Source of the DNA: Leptobrachium leishanense | Lineage: Eukaryota > Chordata > Amphibia > Anura > Megophryidae | Assembly: GCA_009667805.1 (NCBI GenBank) | Contig: CM019066.1 | Coordinates: 325,992,690-326,056,689, forward strand | Length of the DNA stretch: 64,000 bases | Direction: 5' to 3' | In this document: one piece after another, positions 56,096-64,000 of the stretch | Numbering within the stretch: the first letter of the stretch is position 1 | Layout of the letters: each line of letters opens with the position of its first letter | Notes under the pieces: model-generated | The model's input: the letters and a program-made list of their open reading frames with translations, nothing else | What the model was told of the DNA's origin: nothing | Databases searched by the model: none | Position numbers and translations under genes: made by a program

Positions 56096-56715
56096 CGGAG
56101 CTGGGGCAATATCCAGGTGAGAGCTGGGGCAAATCCATGAGCTGGGGCAAATCCATGAGCTGGGGCAAATCCATGAGCTGGGGCAGTATCCATGAGCTAG
56201 GGCAGTATCCATGAGCTGGGGCAGTATCCATGTGCTGGGGCAAATCCATGTGCTGGGGCAAATCCATGAGCTGGGGCATATCCATGTGTGAGCTGGGGCA
56301 AATCCATGAGCTGGGGCAAATCCAGGTGTGAGCTGGGGCAAATCCATGTGCTGGGGCAAATCCATGTGTGAGCTGGGGCAAATCCATGTGTGAGCTGGGG
56401 CAAATCCATGTGCTGGGGCAAATCCATGTGTGAGCTGGGGCAGTATCCATGAGCTGGGGCAAATCCATGTGCTGGGGCATATCCATGAGCTGGGGCAGTA
56501 TCCATGAGCTGGGGCAGTATCCATGAGCTGGGGCATATCCATGAGCTGGGGCATATCCATGAGCTGGGGCAGTATCCATGAGCTGGGGCATTTCCATGAG
56601 CTGGGGCATTTCCATGAGCTGGGGCATTTCCATGAGCTGGGGCAATATCCATGTGTGAGCTGGGGCAAATCCATGTGTGAGCTGGGGTAAATCCATGTGA
56701 GAGCTGGGGCAATAT
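56096..56715 (+). repeat. Minisatellite, 19-24 bp unit
   Basis: Units are GAGCTGGGGCAAATCCAT with variants GGGGCAGTATCCAT, GGGGCATATCC and an extra TGTGT. The long minus-strand frames across it arise because the unit lacks stops. Confidence 0.9.
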
Positions 56716-56867
56716 CGATAACGTGTCCACAGGTTGGGGGGGGGCGCACAATTCTTGGCTGGCCCCGGGCACTGACAACCCACGCTACGCCACTGGGGTG
56801 GATTGACCTTCAAAGGAATCCCAAAGTGTTGGGGAAAATCAGCTGCATTCTCATAGATAGAGATCTA

Positions 56868-57011
56868 GGGCCATATTACATACTTGGTGCTAACTTAACC
56901 AGAGCAGTTGTAAACTTAAAACCATATTACATAGTTGGTGCTAACTTAACCAGAGCTGTTGTAAACTACAACAGCTCTGGTTAAGTTAGCACCAACTATG
57001 TAATATGGCCC
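56868..57011. mobile_element. Palindromic miniature element (CTA duplication)
   Basis: 144 bases, ends GGGCCATATTACATA and its complement, flanked by CTA (56865-56867 and 57012-57014). The left arm is duplicated inside: GGTGCTAACTTAACCAGAGC occurs twice, then once inverted. Confidence 0.85.
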
Positions 57012-57109
57012 CTAGGTTCCATTGCAAAAGACACTTGTATATATAAATAGGAAGCACTGCTATCCATTGCCCATGGAAATGGTGTGTGAGCGCTGTGCTT
57101 GTTACCTCA

Positions 57110-57430
57110 TCCTATTCCATCCGCGATGCAAGCTCAGCTTGCGTCTCAGATGTTGCTCCAGGTTATTGCACATTACAGCCTCCTGTACTCTGTATAGGAG
57201 ATGCAAATATCCCCCGAGCAGATGGAGAACGAGCCATTCCAACTAAGACGTTCTTCGTCTGCACCCAATGTTATTCAGGTTTGAATATCGTCTCTTCAAC
57301 AATAAATCTACCCCACCAGAAAATCTCATATTCACATATTCACCTCGGATCCTTTGGTGGTGAGAGCGGAGCGATCTGCCGCCTCCTCGCACAACAAATA
57401 GTTCCCAGTGCTCTTCTGCTTATTCCTACA
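57110..57430. repeat. Repeat H copy 2
   Basis: It matches 25205-25625 in block order (GATGCAAGCTCAGCTTGCG, GCAGATGGAGAACGAGCC, ACCTCGGATCC, CAAATAGTTCCCAGTG). Confidence 0.6.
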
Positions 57431-60051
57431 CCAATCTGGCCAGATTTTTTTTTATTCATTTAAATTTTTATATATACACACACAAACACAAATGCCATAC
57501 TGATTTTATTATTTATACTTATATCGGCATAATTTTTTTTCTAGTCTTTGATGGTTTCTGTGATTCATAGTGACCCATTGGTTGTGGTCCCTACTCATCA
57601 GATGTTGTACTCTATGCAAAGGTCAATATTGTAGTTTTACATTTATAAAAGTACACACATTTTGAGTTAAAAATAAAATCCCAACCCCTGCATAAACAAA
57701 TTGTTTAATTTTGCCATATCACAACTAACCCACATTATTTGACTTTCAGCAATGGTACTCTTCAATAACAATAATAATAAAGTCCCACAGGTTCTTTCGG
57801 CCAATAAGCTTTGCTGCTTTTTATTTTAATATGTTGTCAATTAGCTGAAAGATAAATATTTACTGCTTCAGGAATATCATATCCTTAGGGTCCATTTGCA
57901 TGCAGATAAGAACACATTCAGCAGTTTTACAGTAACTTCTCGGATGCATTTCATGATCGGCCAAAGTCAAATCAGTGTTTCTTAATTAACACAATTGTGG
58001 GGACCTCATTCCAGCTTCACAATAGCTTTTCTGACCTTGTGGAGGGATGGATGCATTCAACATTAAGTATATTGTTTCCTATAAACATATGAAGTCCGTG
58101 CAATAACAATTCCATCAGTTGAAATGAAGTTATCTGAGAGCAGAATTAAACTCCAGATGACCCTTTGCACTATTCCGTAGACCCCTATTAATAATTTCTA
58201 ATCTAATCAGCATGGATAAATATACTATTGCGAGCTATGCCAGGCACTCTGCCAGGACAACCAATTGCAGTCCATTTGATTCATTCCAATACAGAGCTTC
58301 TCTGGAGAAGATGAATATTTTAACTGAATGCTACTGGCTGATTTTCTTGTTTGTTATCGTCTAGTGGAAAAGTCATGTCCTTGTAACTGATAGACTTGTT
58401 TCTCTCTGGATATCCATAGTAACTGACAGAGCGTGTGCCAGGAAGATATGTAAATAAAGTCTTCATCACTCATGCCAGGGATGTTGTGTTGCCAACAAAT
58501 TTACAGTCCATATGAGTTAAACACTCAGAAAAACGGATTTGCTTCTTCCTCACATCCATTTCATGGTCTGAGCCGCTATTAAGAAATGTTTCCAGAAATG
58601 TATACTCATCACCAGCTCATTGTTTGCTTTGGAGATTTGTCAAGAGTTGTTTGTTGAAGTCATCGTTAAGATTCGATCATTCTGTAGCCAAGCAGATGCC
58701 ACAGCTCTGCGTAATATATTTTGTTTGTCTACTGTTTTTTCAATTATTCTCGAAACACAATTTGTATGTCAGTTTTGTTATTGTTATTTTATATAATTTT
58801 TTATAATCGAAAAAAAATACATCCCCTCTTCCCAGTAAAAGTTTGAAATAAGTAGGGTGTATACATTTGTCTCTAGCTGCATAATAAATTCAAATTGTTG
58901 TTTGTGGAAACTCAGTTATAACTGACAAACTATGACAGAATAGTAACAAAATATAACAGCTAGTTCTGCTGTTCACATAATCTTGACTTCAATCATGGGA
59001 CCTTAGAATTACTCAATGACAGGTTTGTGTATTTTTAAAAGGAAAAAAGAGGCGCTGGGTGTCAGGCAATATGAATAATTTATACTTAGAAATAAATGTG
59101 GTAAAGTTCTTAGAACAACATTGCACCCTTTAGAGTAAGAATGGTCGAAGCAAAAAGAAAAATCATTCTAGTGGCAATGACTATACAGATCGGGCCCCCC
59201 TTGTCCGTAATTATAAAATCCAGAAGATTTCAAAAACTGGAATTTTTGAAGCCTTCTGGAATTTAGTAATTCTGGATTAGAGGTGCAACGGATGGGTCCT
59301 GCCGTTCGGTAACCTGGCTCCTGAGCACTGCCACAGACCGCTAAACATGAGAGCCTCTGGCCAGCCCCACTGAGTGACATGTGCCCGGAGGCACATTGAA
59401 TCCGTACATCATGTCTGTGGAGAAACCCCAGAAACCCAGATTCTGGAATCAGGATCTTCACGCAGTAATGAATTTATTTCTTATGCTCGATACTTAAAAA
59501 AAAGAAAACATGCAAAGTAGTGCAATAATGCAACACAATGTATCCGCAAATATGTATTTTATGAATAATTTCATATGTATAAGATGCAATTCCTGGGGGA
59601 CCACATCTCTCCTCTATATAGATTGACTCAGGGCTTGTCAATTAATTGATGCAGATTGGACCCGGGATGGATAGATTGGTGCATAAATCTAATGATGCAG
59701 GGTGGCACAGAAAGATTGCCATAGGATTGGCTTAGTATCATAGGATTAATGCAGAATCGATGTGATGTTGATAGATTGATGCATGGTAGTACCACTTAGT
59801 GCTGCCCTACAGGCAAGATCATGCCCAACAATCCCACATCCCACCGGTGTGAACATTGCATTCCCCTTGCATATATTTTGTTCCCTTGAACTTTTAATTT
59901 GCTCATTTTAAATTCGGCTTCTGCGGTTGTTAATTCAAAATTTCAATTTTTATGTCTATTTTTTAACTAAGAAGAAATTTAATGAAAAATGAATTGCTGT
60001 TCGCGACTCGTAACTCGTAACTGTTAGTATTTTATAGAGTGAGTGTAAACC
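57431..60051. other. AT-rich, single-copy-like DNA
   Basis: No repeats were recognised apart from a faint GATAGATTG(A/G)TGCA recurrence at 59620-59790. The 97-residue minus-strand frame at 59168 has no recognisable domain. Regulatory elements cannot be seen without cross-species comparison. Confidence 0.4.
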
Positions 60052-60054
60052 TAA

Positions 60055-62191
60055 CAGGTTTATTCAAAGAGAATCGAAAAGTCACTGCACGTTTCGGTGA
60101 CTTTTCGTTCTCTTCAATTCGGTGCGATTTGGCGATCCCATTTCGGTGACCCTGTGGTGTATTCAGCAAGCACCACAGGGCCATCGTAGTGCAGGGAAAA
60201 GCTGCCGCAAAACCCGACGAACACTCACCGAAACTGGCAAAAACATCTGGATTAACCCGCCAAACACGCTGGAGCAACCCGAGTAGCCACCGATCACAGC
60301 GCAGAGCAGCCGCCGGAAAAACCTGACACAGCAGACGAATGGAGTGAGAAAAAAAAAAACAGTACGCTTGAATGTTTGCAAAGTGAAACTCTGTTTGCAA
60401 AAAAACTACTGAATGAAAATGTCTGAAATTGACATATAAGATCCAATGAATGATAATAAAAAGGGCTGTTACAGAGAAAAGAAAAAATGATTAAAAAAAA
60501 CAAACGGAAAAATGTTTTTGGACAAAAATTCTGAAAAATGCCTAAAAGATCCTACAAAATCTGTAAATAAAGAGACTTTTTACTGCAGAATATTATAATG
60601 AATGGTTTATTAATATTGGATTAACCACTTCAATGCTAAGGACGCGCTCAGCGCGTCCTCAGCATTGCCCCTGGTATGCGGAGGACGCGCTGAGCGCGTC
60701 CTCGCATTGGGGTCAGCGTTCGGCCGGGTTCCGGCCGATCGCTGGCCCCTCCGGTGCGGGCTGACATCCTGGATGTCAGCCCGGCATCCGGAGCAGTGGC
60801 CGCCATTATTATGTGTCATCGCGCCCCCGCGATGACACATAATTCAGGCGCCCCCCGCATGTGCGGAGGAGGCGCCTGAAAGGGAGGGGGGGAGGTCCTT
60901 CGGACCTCTCTCCCTCCCGATCGGCGGCTCACAGGGGCTTAACCCAGGCATCATTTGGAAGGGCACAGCCTGCCCTTCCAAATGATGGCTGGCATTAACC
61001 CCTGGGGAGCTGGATCGCAAATCGGCGCTGAAAAGCGCCGATTTGCGATCCTTCCCGGGAGCTGGCCGACATCTTGGATGTCGGCCAAGCTTCCGGGAAC
61101 TCCCCCAGAGGACTGGCGTCATCGTGCGCAGCACGATGACGCCAGTCCTAGCATTAACCCCTAACTGCCACGAACTGTGGAGATAGGGAGTTCCAATGAA
61201 CTCCCTATCTCCCGATCCGTGGCAGTTAGGGGTTAAATTTTGATATCGTTGGATCGGCCAGAGCATGGCCGTTCCAACGATACCAAACATGAAAGTAAAA
61301 AAAAATGTAAAAAAAAAAAAAATAAAAAATAAAAAAAAAAATAAAAAAAAAATTTAAAAAAAAATTAAAAAAAAAAAAATAAACACTTTTTTTTTTTTTT
61401 TTTTGTTTTGTTAATGCAGCAATATTGTTCCCATTTCAATTATAATGTGAACAATGATGCTGCATTAACGATTTTTGTATGCGGTGCGTTTGTTAAAAAT
61501 GGTGTCATTTTCCCCAAAAAAAAATGTAACGAGACCCCATCTCTAATTTTTTTAACAAGCGCACCCCATACAAAATATAACCGCAATTGCTCGCATGTTA
61601 AAATGTGGAAAAAAACACTTTACACGCTGTAAATTATTGAAAATACATATTTTATTGCATTTTTTGTTATAATATACAAACATGACATAACGTATACATA
61701 TAATAATGACATATTATGAATCTACCGAGTCTGACGGAAAGAACGATATATAATATGTCGATGTCATATACTAAAATAAGCCTTCAAAACAGGTTTAAAC
61801 ATGATGCGCAAAACAGGTAAAAAATGACCTCAGCACAGGGGCGGGAAAAGCCTCAGCAGCGAAAGGGTTAAAACGGGAATATTTTTAACATTGAGGCCTA
61901 TGGGATTCGCCTGAATAAACCTGACGAATGAAACCACCGAAAAGCAGGGCTATTCGGCAACTTTTCACTGCTGGTTTTTGTTCTCTGAATAGACGTAGCA
62001 TTGCTTCTCTATGGGGATTTCACTGCCCTCGAACAGGCACCAAACAGGCACTGTATGTGCAGGCAAATCGCCAGCATTTGGCGAACTGCCTGCTCTCTGA
62101 ATAGCCGAATGGCCAGGAAAGGTAACCGAACGCTGAATTTCAGAGTTTGGTTACCTTTTGGCCACAATTCGGAGCTCTTTGAATAACCCTG
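60055..62191 (-). mobile_element. Family C copy 6, split by family E (TAA duplication)
   Basis: The ends CAGGTTTATTCAAAGAG and (right) CTCTTTGAATAACCCTG are flanked by TAA (60052-60054 and 62192-62194). Removing family E and one TTAA leaves 890 bases, the size of the other full copies. Confidence 0.85.
60625..61867 (-). mobile_element. Family E hairpin-array element, copy 2 (TTAA)
   Basis: A 1243-base reverse-oriented relative of 5859-7090, flanked by TTAA (60621-60624 and 61868-61871). The order of hairpins and the AT-rich half are the same. Hairpins include 60640-60720, 60758-60790, 60805-60845, 60954-60994, 61012-61051, 61058-61090, 61114-61150 and 61155-61236. The family C copy at 20379 shows the unoccupied TTAA. 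Confidence 0.9.
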
Positions 62192-62194
62192 TAA

Positions 62195-63256
62195 GAATAC
62201 CTAAAATATCTTTAGAGAAATTCTAGGCAATATATTATAATAAAAAAAAAATATTTCTTTTTAAAAATAGGTTTTGTGCTAGCCATTTTTTCATGTTCAA
62301 ATAAAATAAATGTTATATATTTTATTCTAAAATCACTAACTACAATAATTAATGAAAGGGGTTAAGTATGTAAGTCATTTTGAATAGACATCAAGGAAAA
62401 ATGACACACCGCCCATGAGTATATTACCTTGAAGCAATATATTTGGTTTGCTATAATCAAATGAGTAAAATGATACACAAGAATGTTACAGGACCATCCA
62501 TACATTTGGGTTACTGTAGGATCAACAGACATTTTCTACTCAAACCAATTTGCTTTATATTTAAGAAGGCTATATTTGTGTATTATTTGTGTAGGGTTAA
62601 TTGTTTTGGGATTTATAACAAAAAGTCCATCTCAAGTGAGCTATTTGTTACAGAGCAAGGTCAGGGAAAAAGGTAATGAGATACCGAATACATTTGTTAC
62701 TCAAAATTAGACATTAGCGAACCCTGAACATTTTATGTTTATTCCTGCAGACAGTGTATTACTTAATGCCTAAAAAGTCTATCCATATATTCTGCAACTA
62801 GAAAATGTTCAGCACTGAAGGAAATCAGGTTTGAGCTCATAATATAGTCACTAGAGTACTTTAGAGCACAATGCTTGAGATCAATAAGGAAGCTGTAACT
62901 ACATTTTCTGTCATCCGAGGATATTGATGCGAAAACATAATGGTCAAAATTATAAAATCAATTTCATAATTTAATCAAATACATCTATTGATGCTGTTGA
63001 AACTGAATTCAATGGAGTTAATTTCCTACCTCGCAGAAACAAAATATGCAAATGACACATCCTATTTTTCATCATTAGGAGAAATCCTGGATTTATAAAA
63101 AATGGTAAATACTGGCTGGTTTTAAAAATAGTATTTTTAGTGGCAAATATTACTTTTGACGTTACAATGTTTTGTCCGCCGTACTTTAATGTCACATTTG
63201 GCTTTAGCATATTGTACATTTTCTTAAACTTTCATTTGTGCATCATATAGCAACAT
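62195..63256. other. AT-rich DNA, nothing recognised
   Basis: Several small frames overlap (for example 62443-62710) but have no features I can name. Confidence 0.4.
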
Positions 63257-63259
63257 TTA

Positions 63260-63971
63260 GGGCTATATTACATTCTTTACACAAAAAGCCTCGTGCAAAG
63301 TGAAAATCTTTGCGCCAAGCGTTAAAGTTTTGAGCGTGCAAATCACTGTTGGAATTACAATCCTCGCGCGTTTTTTCATCCACCGATCAAATGCACATGC
63401 AGTACCGTCTCGCGCAAAGATCTTTGTGCGAGCAGTCTTTTTTCGAGATTCAGCCAATCAGAATTAAGAACCACACCTGTCTCACGTTAACAAATTGCGT
63501 CTGCCACTGTCAATCAGAGCATATATGCTGCAGCATTAAAACATGCACACACAACTTCATCCATTGTATTGGTTTGGTATGATTTGAATGGGCCACTGTG
63601 CTTTGGTGCATTCCTTTTTACGGGATTGCATATTTGGGGTTAGCTAGGTTGTTCAAATTTGCCATTAGCACCAGCTTTTAGGAGTTGCTAAAATTATGCG
63701 GCAAAGGCCATGCGGTAATTACCGAAAAATAGATTGTAATACCATACTCGTACCAGCGCACATTCACAGTATTCGCTCACAATGTTAAGTATAGGACGCG
63801 CAAAGTACAGTAAGCTCGCGCAGGGTTCGTGAAGGTTCACCCGCGGTAGACGATTGCGAGCGGTTGTTGCGCTGACTATGTAATACGGGATTCAGCGCAA
63901 ATGGTTTTACCCCTCGCGTTAATTTTTTTTGCGCCGGCACAAACGATTGCGTGAAGATTGTAATTTAGCCC
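63260..63971 (+). mobile_element. Family A copy 4 (TTA duplication)
   Basis: 712 bases, ends GGGCTATATTACATTC and (inverted) GGGCTAAATTACAATC, flanked by a perfect TTA (63257-63259 and 63972-63974). It contains the CCAATCAGAATTAAGAACC and TATGCTGCAGCATTAAA blocks. More diverged than copies 1-3. Confidence 0.8.
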
Positions 63972-64000
63972 TTAAAGTTTATAAATGGTTTATAGATCGT

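Larger units (their letters stand above)
55658..56795. mobile_element. hAT element with inner palindrome and minisatellite
   Basis: 1138 bases, ends CAGTGGCGTAGCTTGG and (inverted) CAGTGGCGTAGCGTGG, flanked by a perfect 8-bp duplication, GGGTGGAT (55650-55657 and 56796-56803). It has a GC-rich palindrome and a 620-base minisatellite inside and no transposase. The left end is the same type as 17491. Confidence 0.9.

Noticed and set aside
55925..56813. Long minus-strand frames of 193-274 residues with APAHG and LPQLMD repeats
   Set aside because: They are translations of the GAGCTGGGGCAAATCC minisatellite, open in all three frames by composition.

Overview
The window looks like intergenic or intronic DNA of a large, repeat-rich vertebrate genome, most likely an amphibian (probably a frog). 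This rests on the mix of repeats: CR1-like and L2-like LINE tails, a gamma-type endogenous retrovirus with an unusual envelope gene, a Penelope-like element with a hammerhead ribozyme, long hAT elements, and many short inverted-repeat DNA transposons with 3-bp or TTAA target duplications. The assignment is inference from repeat content. I see no host protein-coding exon, tRNA, rRNA, CRISPR array or bacterial feature.

Layout. 1-446: 3' end of an L2-like LINE on the minus strand. 449-3665: 3' part of a retroviral provirus (integrase end, env, polypurine tract, LTR). 3666-8050: LINE tails, an inverted-repeat element (family A), a CR1 fragment and a 1.2-kb hairpin-rich TTAA element (family E). 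8051-17075: sparse repeats, a 55-bp minisatellite, an element with 84-bp repeats and a TTAA element. 17076-20810: a four-level nest of transposons. 20811-30732: further copies of families C, J, A, B and D, including a second deep nest, and an element carrying a small TTAA element. 32306-35036: a GGGTAA-rich foldback element holding a retroposed sequence. 35468-41672: families J, D, F/G and C. 44244-45350: family A inside family B. 45584-54672: a 9.1-kb hAT transposon with a broken transposase gene, split by a 4.8-kb Penelope-like element. 55658-56795: a hAT element with a minisatellite. 60055-62191: family C split by a second family E element. 63260-63971: another family A copy.

Family names A to K are local labels. 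A = ends GGGCTCTATTACATT, about 0.7 kb, 3-bp duplications. B = ends GGCTAGGGTCAGACGAACGC, 0.3-0.45 kb, TAA/TTA duplications. C = ends CAGGGTTATTCAAAGAGA, about 0.9 kb. J = about 182 bp, with nearly the same ends as C. D, E, F/G and I = elements at TTAA sites, piggyBac-like by target site. K = the GGGTAA foldback.

No gene here appears to be working. The value of the window is its readable transposition history. At least ten insertions sit inside other elements, and in several the intact target duplication or an unoccupied copy of the target elsewhere in the window gives the order of events. Two things deserve most attention. The first is the hairpin-array TTAA elements, whose stems differ between copies by matched changes on both arms. 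The second is the well-formed hammerhead ribozyme in the Penelope-like element.
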